Origin: Verrucomicrobiota bacterium
GTDB lineage: Bacteria > Verrucomicrobiota > Verrucomicrobiia > Methylacidiphilales > UBA1321
Length of the DNA: 59,307 nt
Direction: 5' to 3'
NCBI GenBank assembly: GCA_013286145.1
Contig: JABDGH010000010.1
Location: 1-59,307 of the forward strand
The notes under the pieces are model-generated. The model ran no database searches, was not told where the DNA came from, and saw only the letters and a program-made list of their open reading frames with translations. Shown here piece by piece: positions 27,465 to 35,679 of the stretch (its first letter is position 1; the number at the start of each line of letters is the position of its first letter). Position numbers and translations under genes: made by a program.

Positions 27465-28235
27465 TCATGCAACGGTGAGACCGCCATCGATTCGGAGGTC
27501 GTGACCGGTGACAAACGAGGCACCGGGGGAACAGAGGTAGAGCACGGCTGCGGCAATTTCCTCGGATGTGCCGATGCGACCAATGGGATGGAGTCCCGCG
27601 AGATGCTTGCGCTGTTCGTTATCGGGTGAGGCGGGGCCGACGAAGCGTTCGAGCATTTCGGTCTCGGTGACGGCGGGAGAGACCGTGTTCACGCGGATGC
27701 CTTCCTTGGCATGTTCGAGTGCGGCCACTTTCGTCAGGCCAATGATGGCGTGCTTGGTGCCGCAGTAGAGGCTCATGCCGGGCATCCCGATGCTGCCCAG
27801 GATTGAGGAGGTGTTGACGATGGAGCCACCGCCCGTCTTGAGCATGGCGGGAATCTCGTACTTCATGGACAGGAAAATGCCTTTGACGTTGATGTCGAAA
27901 ACCTTGGCGTAGTGCTCGACCGTGGCATCGACCAGCGGGCCTGGCGAACCCTCGATCCCGGCGTTGTTGAAGGCGATATCGAGCCGGCCAAATTGATCGA
28001 CAACGGTTTGGACGAGCGCCTTGACCTGGGCTTCGTCGGAGACATCGCCCTGGACGAAGAGGCCTTTGCCGCCGGCCTTTTCGACGAGCGCGACGGTTTC
28101 CGCGCCTTCGGCTTTGCGTCGGCCCGAGACGACGACTTTTGCGCCTTCGCGGGCGAAGGCAATTGCCGTGACGCGGCCAATACCGCTGGTTCCGCCGGTG
28201 ATGAGAACAACTTTATTTTCAAATGTTTTAGACAT
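27465..28235 (-). CDS. SDR-family oxidoreductase
   Basis: A 256-residue short-chain dehydrogenase. The NAD(P)-binding TGGTSGIG is at residues 14-21, NNAG near 90, and the catalytic Ser in NTSSILGSIG with Tyr/Lys in YCGTK (YxxxK). The Arg-rich SGRRKAEGAE after strand two favours NADP. Classical layout and length. Closest in appearance to the broad glucose-dehydrogenase/FabG-like group; substrate unknown. Confidence 0.9.
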   Translation of the reverse strand: MSKTFENKVVLITGGTSGIGRVTAIAFAREGAKVVVSGRRKAEGAETVALVEKAGGKGLFVQGDVSDEAQVKALVQTVVDQFGRLDIAFNNAGIEGSPGPLVDATVEHYAKVFDINVKGIFLSMKYEIPAMLKTGGGSIVNTSSILGSIGMPGMSLYCGTKHAIIGLTKVAALEHAKEGIRVNTVSPAVTETEMLERFVGPASPDNEQRKHLAGLHPIGRIGTSEEIAAAVLYLCSPGASFVTGHDLRIDGGLTVA

Positions 28236-28382
28236 GGATTTTAGGGATAGAGCTTTTGGCTATGGATCAAGGGAGTGGGCATCTTTTCCTGAAGGTTAAC
28301 GGCCCTTGAACGATTGGGCGATGGGAAGAACAAAATAATCCAGATTTGAGAAATGTAAAAGAAAGTCATTCTCTAAGCAGCC

Positions 28383-28483
28383 GTCATCCTGAGCTTGTCG
28401 AAGGATCAGCCCCCGGAAGACGTCCGCGCACCCTGCAAGTGTGGACTTATCGGAAGCTGATCCTTCGACAAGCTCAGGATGAC
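28383..28483. repeat. Family-A inverted repeat, copy 4 (SDR / Mrr)
   Basis: Left arm from 28383 (GTCATCCTGAGCTTGTCGAA then GGATCAG) and right arm 28451-28483 (CTGATCCTTCGACAAGCTCA then GGATGAC) form a long, nearly perfect stem with a short spacer of about 35-40 bases. This copy has the A/T variants CCTGAG and CGAAGG in both arms, so the changes are compensated. It fills much of the 321-base gap 28236-28556, in which I see no gene. Confidence 0.88.
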
Positions 28484-28556
28484 GGATTGCTCAATTTTGC
28501 CGCTGACCTCTTCAACCGTGTAACAAGGATCATTTTCCGCTGAGCGCAATCCTATT

Positions 28557-29492
28557 TCAATCACTCTCGTCAAAATAGTTCTGATCGAGCTCATGAATTT
28601 GATAATTGTGAGTAACTCGAACACCGATGCCGTGGCGAAGCATTAAATCAATTAGTTGTGAGCCATCAACCAAGACTATTTTTGTCGCGGCTCCTCGTAA
28701 TACGAATTCTTGAGCGCTTTCGCCGAAGCTGCTGGTGGTAATAAAGATGCCTTTGTTAACTCCCTGACCTGCCAGAGATCCAATAAATGCCTGAATCGTT
28801 TGGCGATTAATCACATTGTCTGGATGGTACCTTTTTGCTTGAACAAGAATCTGGTCGAGTCCCAGTGAATCTTGATTTATTCGGCCATCAATACCCTCAT
28901 CACCACTGCGACCTATACGATGGGCTGCATCTTCACGTGATCCGCCATAGCCCATTGCTATTAGGACATCGAGAACGAGTTGTTCAAAAAATTCAGGAGA
29001 CTGGTCGAGAATAGTCTGGAGCAGCCTACCGAGGAGATCAGCGCGAAGTGCTGTCACTTCCCGGTCAATAATTTCATAAGGTGTCGCAGTCTCGTTGGAT
29101 GTGGTAGTTGGTTCGGAGACGCTGGTGTTGTCAGTTTGTCGGTTTTTAGAACCTGTATTCCAAGCTTCTTCCCAACCTTCGATTTTACGCAAGTCAGCTT
29201 GCGTGATCTCGGTGGGGTGAGAGACGAGAAAATCTATTCCAGCTTGTGTTGTGCGATAGGTTGCTCGGGCAACTTTTTCAATGAGTTTAGCCTTCGTTAA
29301 AAATGTCATTGCCCAACCAGTCCTATTTCCAATAGTGGTTGACCCACCTGTCGGAATGCGTTTTTCAGCCTCATCCTGAGTTAGTGAAAAAAGTTGAATC
29401 ATCGCCACTGTTGCAGTACGGCGAGTAAATGGCTCTTTTTCGCCCAACGATAAGATGGGACGAAGGAGTTTATCGTAAGTTGGGATGGCCAT
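28557..29492 (-). CDS. Mrr-type restriction endonuclease
   Basis: A 311-residue protein of the Mrr family, type IV restriction enzymes that cut modified or foreign DNA. The N-terminal 100 residues look like the winged-helix Mrr_N domain (AIPTYDKLLRPILSLGEKE). After a Ser/Thr-rich linker, the C-terminal nuclease domain has the PD-(D/E)xK-like pattern GRSGDEGIDGRIN followed by ILVQAKRY, giving the D...QxK core, and helix GQGVNKGIFITTSSF. No methyltransferase or specificity gene is nearby, as expected for type IV. Base use looks more AT-rich than its neighbours, so it may have been acquired. Confidence 0.9.
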   Translation of the reverse strand: MAIPTYDKLLRPILSLGEKEPFTRRTATVAMIQLFSLTQDEAEKRIPTGGSTTIGNRTGWAMTFLTKAKLIEKVARATYRTTQAGIDFLVSHPTEITQADLRKIEGWEEAWNTGSKNRQTDNTSVSEPTTTSNETATPYEIIDREVTALRADLLGRLLQTILDQSPEFFEQLVLDVLIAMGYGGSREDAAHRIGRSGDEGIDGRINQDSLGLDQILVQAKRYHPDNVINRQTIQAFIGSLAGQGVNKGIFITTSSFGESAQEFVLRGAATKIVLVDGSQLIDLMLRHGIGVRVTHNYQIHELDQNYFDESD

Positions 29493-29544
29493 AGAGAGGT
29501 AAGTCCTTCTTCAGTTGCAGCGAATTATATCGTGGATTGTCTCG

Positions 29545-30882
29545 CTACTTCGTAAATCCGTTCTTCAGACTCCAGACGACGTGGCCATCGACGATGGTAT
29601 GGGTGGCGCGGGCGGGCAATTCCCAGCCGTTGAAAGGGGTGTTGCGGCTGAGGGAATAGAACTTTGAGGAATCGACTTTCCATGAGTGCTTGGGATCGAT
29701 GAGCGTGATGTCGGCCACCGCGCCGGGTGCCAGCGTGCCGCGATCCAGCTTAAGAAGACGCGCCGGATTGATCGTGAGCTTAGCGAGAAGGCTCGTCCAA
29801 TCGAGCACACGCCCCTCGATCAATATTTTGATGAAGAGACCCAGTTCCGTTTCGAGGCCGACGATGCCGAACGGAGCCTCGGCGAATTCGACTTCTTTTT
29901 CATATGAGGCATGGGGAGCATGGTCGCTGGCGAGGATTTCGATGGTATCATCGGCGAGACCGGCCAGGAGTGCTTCCTGGTCGATCCGTTCGCGCAAGGG
30001 CGGGTTCATCTTGAAGTTCGTGTCGTATTTCTCAAGCGAGGCATCGGTGAGGGCGATGTGGTGGGGCATCGCCTCGGCGGAAATTTTCACGTTCCGCTTT
30101 TTGGCTTCGCGAACGAGACGAACCGAATCGCCGCTCGAAAGATGCTGGACGTGGATGCGCGCACCAGTCAGTTCCGAGAGGAGGATGTTACGCGCAACGA
30201 TCATGTCCTCGGCGATGCGCGGCCAGCCCGGCAAACCGAGCACGGTGCTCCAATAGCCTTCGTGCATGACGCCGCCTGCGGAGAGATTGTAATCCTGGCA
30301 ATGATCGAGCGTGAGCAAGTCAAACATGCGGGCGTAATCGAGTGCGCGGCGCATGACCTCGTTGTTCTGGACGCAATGGCCGTCGTCGGTCAACGCGACC
30401 ACCCCCGCCTTGTGCAGCGAACCGATGGGGGCAAGCTCCTCGCCTTTCATGCCGACCGTGATGCAGCCGGTGGTAAAGACATTGATGCAGGCTGTTTCGA
30501 GGGCGCGCTGGCGCATGAGCGCAATGGTGTTCGGGCCGTCGGCAGGCGGATTCGTGTTCGGCATCGCCAAAATGCTGGTGAAGCCACCCGCCGCCGCCGC
30601 ACGCGTGCCGCTGGCGATGGTTTCCTTCTGGCCACCGCCCGGTTCACGGAGGTGAACATGCATGTCGATGAGACCCGGCGCGACGATGAGTCCCTTGGCT
30701 TCGATGACTGGCACAGAAGAATCCTTGGGCTTCGCGGTGCTCTCCGAAATACGTCCCTCTTCGACGAGAAGATCGCCCACTTCATCTCGGCCCGATGCGG
30801 GATCAATGATCCGTCCGCCGCGAATGAAAAGGGAATTAGGACGGCGTGAAGAGAGCGAGCTGGACGGCGATGGCGAGGTCAC
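29545..30882 (-). CDS. pyrC: Dihydroorotase
   Basis: Closes carbamoyl-aspartate to dihydroorotate in pyrimidine synthesis. Metal-binding HxH is in GLIDMHVHLREPGGGQKE; further family marks are MPNTNPPAD, LDHCQDYN, IHVQHLSS and EILASDHAPH. This is the long, class I type. The open frame runs on to 30990 but would then overlap the divergent HAD gene; there is no ATG before the first strand (SLFIRGGRI), so I place the start at the GTG at 30882. That choice is uncertain. No other pyr genes are near. Confidence 0.88.
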   Translation of the reverse strand: MTSPSPSSSLSSRRPNSLFIRGGRIIDPASGRDEVGDLLVEEGRISESTAKPKDSSVPVIEAKGLIVAPGLIDMHVHLREPGGGQKETIASGTRAAAAGGFTSILAMPNTNPPADGPNTIALMRQRALETACINVFTTGCITVGMKGEELAPIGSLHKAGVVALTDDGHCVQNNEVMRRALDYARMFDLLTLDHCQDYNLSAGGVMHEGYWSTVLGLPGWPRIAEDMIVARNILLSELTGARIHVQHLSSGDSVRLVREAKKRNVKISAEAMPHHIALTDASLEKYDTNFKMNPPLRERIDQEALLAGLADDTIEILASDHAPHASYEKEVEFAEAPFGIVGLETELGLFIKILIEGRVLDWTSLLAKLTINPARLLKLDRGTLAPGAVADITLIDPKHSWKVDSSKFYSLSRNTPFNGWELPARATHTIVDGHVVWSLKNGFTK

Positions 30883-30979
30883 TGGCTCGTAGGATAGGCC
30901 GAACTGATTTTTCGACAAGCCAGTTGTGTCGCGAAAGGCATACTCGACAAATTCGCTGCGTGCGCCATAAACACCGTGC

Positions 30980-31630
30980 ATGAATGGCAAACGTGGCGCG
31001 ATTTTCGATTGGGATGGTGTGATTATTAATTCCGCGAAGCATCACGAGATCAGTTGGAATCGCCTGGCTGTGGAAATCGGCAAGGTTTTGCCCGAGGATC
31101 ATTTCGTGAAGGGCTTCGGGAGAAAGAATGAGTTTATCATTCCCGAGTTGCTGGGCTGGACCTTCGACGTGGAGGAGATTCGCAAACTTTCACTGCGCAA
31201 GGAGGCGCTTTATCGCGAGGTCGTGCGCGAGCTTGGCATCACGGCGTTGCCGGGTGTGGAATCGTGGCTGCGTACCTTGAAGAACGAGGGAATCGCATGT
31301 GTCATTGGTTCGTCCACGCATCGGGAAAATATCATCGCCACGCTGGATGTGCTGGGACTGAAAGAATTTTTCTCTGACATTGTTTCGGCGGAGGATGTGA
31401 AGCAGGGCAAGCCCGATCCCGAGGTGTTCCTGACGGCTGCGAAGCGGATCGGAGTCGAGCCTGCGAACGGTGTGGTTTTTGAGGACGCCCTGGTGGGCAT
31501 TGCGGCGGCAAAGGCTGCGGGAATGCGCGTGGTTGCCGTGGCCACGACCGAACCGAAGGAAAAGCTGGCTCATGCCGATTGGGTGGTGGATCGAATGGAT
31601 GAACTCAGCGTCGATAAGGTGTGGAAATAG
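30980..31630 (+). CDS. HAD-superfamily phosphatase / phosphoglucomutase-like
   Basis: A 216-residue HAD hydrolase. The nucleophile and acid/base are in AIFDWDGVIINS (D10, D12); motif II is CVIGSSTHRENI; motif III/IV are KQGKPDPEVFLTAA and VVFEDALVGIAAAKAAGM. The helical cap between residues 18 and 85 makes it the beta-phosphoglucomutase/phosphoglycolate phosphatase type. Diverges from pyrC; the next small gene begins four bases after its stop. Confidence 0.9.
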   Translation: MNGKRGAIFDWDGVIINSAKHHEISWNRLAVEIGKVLPEDHFVKGFGRKNEFIIPELLGWTFDVEEIRKLSLRKEALYREVVRELGITALPGVESWLRTLKNEGIACVIGSSTHRENIIATLDVLGLKEFFSDIVSAEDVKQGKPDPEVFLTAAKRIGVEPANGVVFEDALVGIAAAKAAGMRVVAVATTEPKEKLAHADWVVDRMDELSVDKVWK

Positions 31631-31634
31631 ATTT

Positions 31635-31910
31635 ATGCGCAGAGATATTAATTGGACGACTAAGCGCGACGATGGTTCTCGTTATGACGTGCGGGTGACC
31701 TGGTTTTCCGGGAGCTATAAATTTCAGTTTAAAGAAAAAGGCGCGGAGCGGTGGGACTATGACCGCAAACCCTCGCGTGAAGATATGGAAGTATTCCTCG
31801 ATGCGATCGATCGACGCTATCATCGAAAACAGGCGACCTTGAAGGAGTTTGAGGAGGCCCAGCGATTGATGGCCGAAGCGCCGCCAGCGAACACAGAAGA
31901 AAATTGCTGA
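31635..31910 (+). CDS. Small hypothetical protein after HAD gene
   Basis: A 91-residue, charged, soluble protein (MRRDINWTTKRDDGSRYDVR...). The middle (VTWFSGSYKFQFKEKGAERW) looks like a small beta sheet and the end is a helix (KQATLKEFEEAQRLMAEA). The ATG at 31635 lies four bases after the HAD stop, suggesting co-translation. A longer in-frame opening exists upstream but lies inside the HAD gene. Family not recognised. Confidence 0.7.
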   Translation: MRRDINWTTKRDDGSRYDVRVTWFSGSYKFQFKEKGAERWDYDRKPSREDMEVFLDAIDRRYHRKQATLKEFEEAQRLMAEAPPANTEENC

Positions 31911-31923
31911 TCTATATCGCCCA

Positions 31924-32064
31924 GTCATCCTGAGCTTGTCGAAGGATCAGACACGGCAGTAACAGGCGATAGGTTGAAGCACTTCAATGTTGGCGGTTTT
32001 CCGTATTCACTCCAGCCTGATGAGAAGAGAGACGTGTCTGATCCCTCGACAAGCTCGGGATGAC
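31924..32064. repeat. Family-A inverted repeat, copy 5 (HAD / lexA)
   Basis: Left arm 31924-31955 (GTCATCCTGAGCTTGTCGAA) and right arm 32033-32064 (ends CGACAAGCTCGGGATGAC) with a 77-base spacer, as in copies 1 and 3. The left arm carries the CTGAG/GAAGG variant and the right the CGGGA/GAGGG variant, leaving two wobble or mismatched pairs. Occupies the convergent gap between the small gene and lexA. Confidence 0.88.
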
Positions 32065-32098
32065 GGGAAGACAGTATGCCGAATTAGCGTAAAATCGT

Positions 32099-32716
32099 TT
32101 ACGCGGCAGCCGCAAAGGTGCGCAGGACGCTGACGACCACGCCCTGAATATCGAGCTTTTCCATGGGCTCAAGATTCGGATAGCGGACGTTTTCAGCCTT
32201 GAGATAGACGCGTCCATTTTCCTTGATGAGCCGCTTGAGCGTATTTTCCCCATCGATCAGCGCAGCCACGATATCGCCCGGTTTGGCTTCTTTTTGTTCG
32301 AGCACGACAATGTCGCCGGAAAAGATTCCCGCATCGATCATGCTGTCGCCGCTGACGCGCACGGCAAAAGCGCGGCTGGGATTTGAAATGCCGAGAGTGG
32401 TCGGTATGAACCGAAGCGTTTCCGGGGCTTCGCTGCCGTCGAATTGATCGGGCATGCCTGCTGGAATCGAGGGGAAAAGGGGCAACTGAACGCCAGAGGC
32501 AATGAGGCTCGGCTTGGTGAGGTGAATGCCACGCGAGTGGGCTTGTCGGATGATCAACCGCGCCTCTTCGAGCTTCTCCAAAATGTAGGAGACCGCACGG
32601 GGACTTTTAAATCCGCAAAAATCCTGGATTTCACGAATCGTGGGCGGACGTTGGTTCTCACCCTGGTATTGCTCGATAAAGCCGAGAACCATTTGCTGAC
32701 TATTACTGTGGCGCAT
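32099..32716 (-). CDS. lexA: LexA repressor
   Basis: Represses SOS genes and cleaves itself when RecA filaments form. The 205-residue protein has an N-terminal winged helix (PTIREIQDFCGFKSPRAVSY), the cleavage dipeptide Ala-Gly in SIPAGMPDQF, and the serine/lysine dyad: Ser in RVSGDSMIDAGI and Lys in ENTLKRLIKE. An upstream TTG at 32767 is in frame, but the ATG at 32716 (MRHSNSQQM) gives the normal length. Region ahead of it holds a candidate promoter and operator. Confidence 0.95.
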   Translation of the reverse strand: MRHSNSQQMVLGFIEQYQGENQRPPTIREIQDFCGFKSPRAVSYILEKLEEARLIIRQAHSRGIHLTKPSLIASGVQLPLFPSIPAGMPDQFDGSEAPETLRFIPTTLGISNPSRAFAVRVSGDSMIDAGIFSGDIVVLEQKEAKPGDIVAALIDGENTLKRLIKENGRVYLKAENVRYPNLEPMEKLDIQGVVVSVLRTFAAAA

Positions 32717-32724
32717 GATACTTT

Positions 32725-32751
32725 CGTATAATGGAAAGCTCTTCCTGTCAA
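32725..32751 (-). promoter_or_regulatory. Candidate lexA promoter and operator
   Basis: On the minus strand TTGACA (32751-32746) is followed after 15 bases by TATACG (32730-32725), a passable -35/-10 pair with short spacing. Between them is GGAAGAGCTTTCC (32745-32733), a near-palindrome with GGAA/TTCC arms that could be a self-repression site. The -10 lies only eight bases before the ATG, so the message may have almost no leader. All inferred from sequence shape. Confidence 0.35.
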
Positions 32752-32846
32752 GCGAATTGCTATACAAACGAATGATTTTAACGCTTTTTATTTAAAAAGG
32801 CTTTAGGCCTAAAATGGGAGCCCCGGAGAAGCCTTATGCCTTTCAA

Positions 32847-32909
32847 GGTAGCCGTTGCGCGCCGCGCGGCGGAAAAGCACCGACCGTCGCAGGGCCTGCG
32901 ACGGCTACC
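32847..32909. repeat. Family-B GGTAGCC...GGCTACC element, copy 2 (inverted)
   Basis: A 63-base element that is the reverse complement of 23188-23254 apart from a four-base length change in the middle and a few substitutions. It begins GGTAGCCGTTGCGCGCCGCG and ends GCGACGGCTACC. Lies between lexA and the TIM-barrel gene, both on the minus strand. Confidence 0.85.
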
Positions 32910-32926
32910 CAAGTAAGCCAATCAGA

Positions 32927-33766
32927 TTATCGTTTGATGACGGTGAAAGCCTTCACCTGCTCGGTGATCGCTTTTTCCGTGGGCAGACGTTCCATCGAGC
33001 TTGCGCCGTAGAATCCATCGACTCCCTTGCAACGCTTCAGGACGTATTGAGCGTCTTCCGGCATGGCGATGGGGCCGCCGTGGCAGAGAACGATCACGTC
33101 GGAACGGATGCTGCGGCAGGCCTTGGCGATGGCGGCGACTTCCTTCACGCTATCATCGAGGGTCTTGGCCGTTTTCGCTCCGATGGTACCGCTGGTGGTG
33201 AGTCCCATGTGGGCGACAACGATGTCCGCCCCGGCTTTCGTCATGAGCTTGGCCTCCTCGACATTAAAGGCGTAGGGGGTGGTGAGCATATCCATTTCAT
33301 GCGCGAGCGCGACGCATTCGACTTCCATCTGATAGCTCATGCCGGTCTCCTCGAGATTGGCGCGAAAGATGCCGTCACACAGACCCACCGTCGGGAAATT
33401 CTGAATGCCCGCAAAACCCAGTTCCTTGAGTTCTTTTAGAAAGTGATGGGGAATCATGAAGGGATCGGTGCCGTTAACCCCGGCGAGCACGGGTGTGTGC
33501 TTGACGGCGGTCAGTACCTCGAAGGCCATTTCCTTGACCACCTGATTGGCATTGCCGTAAGCCATCAGGCCGGAGAGGGAGCCGCGTCCCGCCATGCGAT
33601 AACGCCCGGAATTGTAAATGACGATCAGGTCGATGCCGCCGGCTTCTTCGCATTTGGCCGAAAGACCGGTGCCAGCGCCGCCGCCGACGATGGGCAGACC
33701 GCGTTTGATTTTCTGGCGCAGGCGTTGAAGGATGCTTTTTCTATCGTTACGGATTTTGGTCGTCAT
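32927..33766 (-). CDS. PEP-hydrolase-like TIM-barrel protein (Tm-1 C-terminal half)
   Basis: A 279-residue protein of the family often called phosphoenolpyruvate hydrolase-like or TIM-barrel signalling protein (PF09370 by my reading). Key segments: [82 protein letters not shown] and [13 protein letters not shown]. The same fold forms the C-terminal half of the tomato Tm-1 virus-resistance protein. It overlaps the upstream Tm-1-like gene by four bases (ATGA), so the two are translated together. Enzyme activity is not established. Confidence 0.88.
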   Translation of the reverse strand: MTTKIRNDRKSILQRLRQKIKRGLPIVGGGAGTGLSAKCEEAGGIDLIVIYNSGRYRMAGRGSLSGLMAYGNANQVVKEMAFEVLTAVKHTPVLAGVNGTDPFMIPHHFLKELKELGFAGIQNFPTVGLCDGIFRANLEETGMSYQMEVECVALAHEMDMLTTPYAFNVEEAKLMTKAGADIVVAHMGLTTSGTIGAKTAKTLDDSVKEVAAIAKACRSIRSDVIVLCHGGPIAMPEDAQYVLKRCKGVDGFYGASSMERLPTEKAITEQVKAFTVIKR

Positions 33767-34998
33767 GATTTGAGGATATCGCTGGTGATTTTATTAAATT
33801 CCTGAACAACCGCCTGGGCGAATTCAGGATCGTTGATGTGATAAGGGAGCCGTTGTATACGGCGTTTGGCTGTCGGCTGAAAGAGTTTTTCCAATTCCGT
33901 AAACAGGGCCGCGTCAGCCTCGGGATCGTGGAACGGCTGGCCGGGGGCATCGATGAGCGAAACGCCTTTTTCGGGTATGAACAGAACCAAAGGCCCGCGC
34001 GCCTTGTTGAGCTTGGGGGCCATCCATTGGGCAAAAGCGCGATTCTCTTCCGGCGTGGTTCGCATCAGCGTGACCTGCGCGTTGTGGACGTGAAATTTGC
34101 GATTGCGGAATTGTTCCGGGACAGTTTCTTTCGCGCCGAAGTTGACCATGTCGAGCGCGCCAAGACTCATCACGCACGGAATTTCCCGCTCGGCCAGTAC
34201 GTCGAAACGGGCTGAACCTGCGCGGAAAACGCCGCCCACGACTTCATCGGCAACTTCCGTTGTGGTCAGGTCGAGCAACGCCTGAATTTTTTGGCTGGAG
34301 GTTAATTTTTCCATGGCCTGTCCGCCAGTGCCAGTGGCGTGAAAGACCAGGCAATCCCAACCCTGTTTTTCCAGGGCTTCGCGCACTTGCGTGACGCACG
34401 GGGTCGTGACGCCAAACATCGTCAGGCCCGCGGTCGGTTTGTCGCCTGTCGTGGAGACGGAATTGAGGGCCATGCCCGCGATGGCATGGGCGGCATTTCC
34501 CAGGATGGGCCGGGAGACGCGATTGAGTCCGGCGACATCCACGACGGAATTCATCATCGCGAAGTCGGACGTGCCGACGTAGGGCAGGGTGTTTCCGCTG
34601 GCCACGGTGGAGACCACCATTTTGGGCACGCCGATGGGCAAGGCACGGAAAGCGGGCGAGATCAGGGCGGTTCCACCGGTTCCTCCGATGCCGATGACAC
34701 CGGCCATCTTTCCAGCGTCAAATTCCTGGACGAGGAAACGCTCGAGCGCCTGCGACATGGCGGTTACTGCCTGGCCACGGTCGGTGAGCTTGAGCACGGC
34801 ATCTTTTCCTTGCGGATGAAGAGCCGCCACCGTTTCCCGCGAGACATCGGCTTTGCCCTGCGGAGGCTTTTGGGTTCCGACATCCACGAGTACCGTTGCG
34901 GCGCCCGCCGCGCGGATGCACTCGCCGATGTAGGCAAGTTCCTGACCTTTGGTGTCCATGGTACCGATGACGTAAACAGCCTTGGTATTTGATTTCAT
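33763..34998 (-). CDS. Tm-1-like ATP-binding (UPF0261) protein
   Basis: A 411-residue protein of the UPF0261/Tm-1-like family. Recognised by [20 protein letters not shown] at the N-terminus, [40 protein letters not shown] and [13 protein letters not shown]. In plants this domain is fused to a TIM barrel, and the Tm-1 N-terminal domain binds tobamovirus replicase; bacterial function is unknown. The open frame extends to 35175, but the ATG at 34998 gives the family N-terminus. Followed by its TIM-barrel partner with an ATGA overlap. Confidence 0.9.
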   Translation of the reverse strand: MKSNTKAVYVIGTMDTKGQELAYIGECIRAAGAATVLVDVGTQKPPQGKADVSRETVAALHPQGKDAVLKLTDRGQAVTAMSQALERFLVQEFDAGKMAGVIGIGGTGGTALISPAFRALPIGVPKMVVSTVASGNTLPYVGTSDFAMMNSVVDVAGLNRVSRPILGNAAHAIAGMALNSVSTTGDKPTAGLTMFGVTTPCVTQVREALEKQGWDCLVFHATGTGGQAMEKLTSSQKIQALLDLTTTEVADEVVGGVFRAGSARFDVLAEREIPCVMSLGALDMVNFGAKETVPEQFRNRKFHVHNAQVTLMRTTPEENRAFAQWMAPKLNKARGPLVLFIPEKGVSLIDAPGQPFHDPEADAALFTELEKLFQPTAKRRIQRLPYHINDPEFAQAVVQEFNKITSDILKS

Positions 34999-35016
34999 AA
35001 GCGTGAGCGTTGAATC

Positions 35017-35049
35017 ATGCCTGTCGCCGTGCCGATTTGGCAAGCCTTG
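35017..35049. repeat. Left direct repeat flanking ORF6N gene
   Basis: A 33-base sequence (starts ATGCCTGTCGCCGTGCCGAT, ends TTGGCAAGCCTTG) that recurs at 35680-35712 in the same orientation with three differences (30 of 33 identical). The two copies bracket the ORF6N gene and are 663 bases apart start to start. Confidence 0.85.
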
Positions 35050-35125
35050 TAACTCAACGCATGAGACATTGGTGGTAACAGAAAAAATTGACCTTGGGAC
35101 AGCTTTGGTTGCAACCTTTCCCGCC

Positions 35126-35632
35126 ATGTCATCATCCCTCATCCTTCGTGATCCGGGCCATCTGATCCTGACCATCCGCCAGCATCGCGTTATTCTTGAT
35201 ACGGATTTGGCTCTCCTCTACGGCGTCACGACCAAGGCTCTCAATCAAGCCATCAAACGCAACTTGGAACGCTTCCCTGAGTCATTCACTTTTCAGCTCA
35301 CCGCCAAGGAAAAACAGGAGGTGGTCACAAATTGTGACCACCTGCAACGCCTCAAGTTTTCTCCCGCTCTTCCCTGGGCTTTTACTGAACATGGCGCACT
35401 TCAGGCTGCCAATGTTCTTAACAGCCCTGCCGCCATCCGCATGAGTGTCGAGCTGATTAATGCTTTTGTTCGACTGCGCCAGATGATTCTTTCTGTGGAG
35501 GAACTGGCTCGCAAGGTCAATACCCTTGAGAAAAAGTACGATACGCAGTTTAAGGTCATTTTCGATGCCGTGCGTCAACTCATGCAGCCACCCCCGGAAC
35601 CGCCTCGCAAGAAGATCGGGTTCCACGTCTAG
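35126..35632 (+). CDS. ORF6N-domain protein
   Basis: A 168-residue protein with an N-terminal ORF6N domain: ILTIRQHRVILDTDLALLYG, TKALNQAIKRNLERFPE and LPWAFTEHGALQAANVL. ORF6N is a DNA-binding-type domain found in phage antirepressors and in many lone bacterial genes. The C-terminal third is a predicted helix or coiled coil (SVEELARKVNTLEKKYDTQ) that may make dimers, ending in a Pro-rich tail. The open frame extends to 34982, but the ATG at 35126 begins the fold. Alone in its orientation and bracketed by direct repeats, so it may be a mobile cassette. Confidence 0.88.
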   Translation: MSSSLILRDPGHLILTIRQHRVILDTDLALLYGVTTKALNQAIKRNLERFPESFTFQLTAKEKQEVVTNCDHLQRLKFSPALPWAFTEHGALQAANVLNSPAAIRMSVELINAFVRLRQMILSVEELARKVNTLEKKYDTQFKVIFDAVRQLMQPPPEPPRKKIGFHV

Positions 35633-35679
35633 CACAAGCTGCGGATGGAAGCGGAGATCAGGATGCCGCTCAAGAAAAG

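Noticed and set aside
30883-30990. N-terminal extension of dihydroorotase
   Set aside because: The extra 36 residues do not resemble the family and the frame would run into the divergent HAD gene; treated as non-coding.
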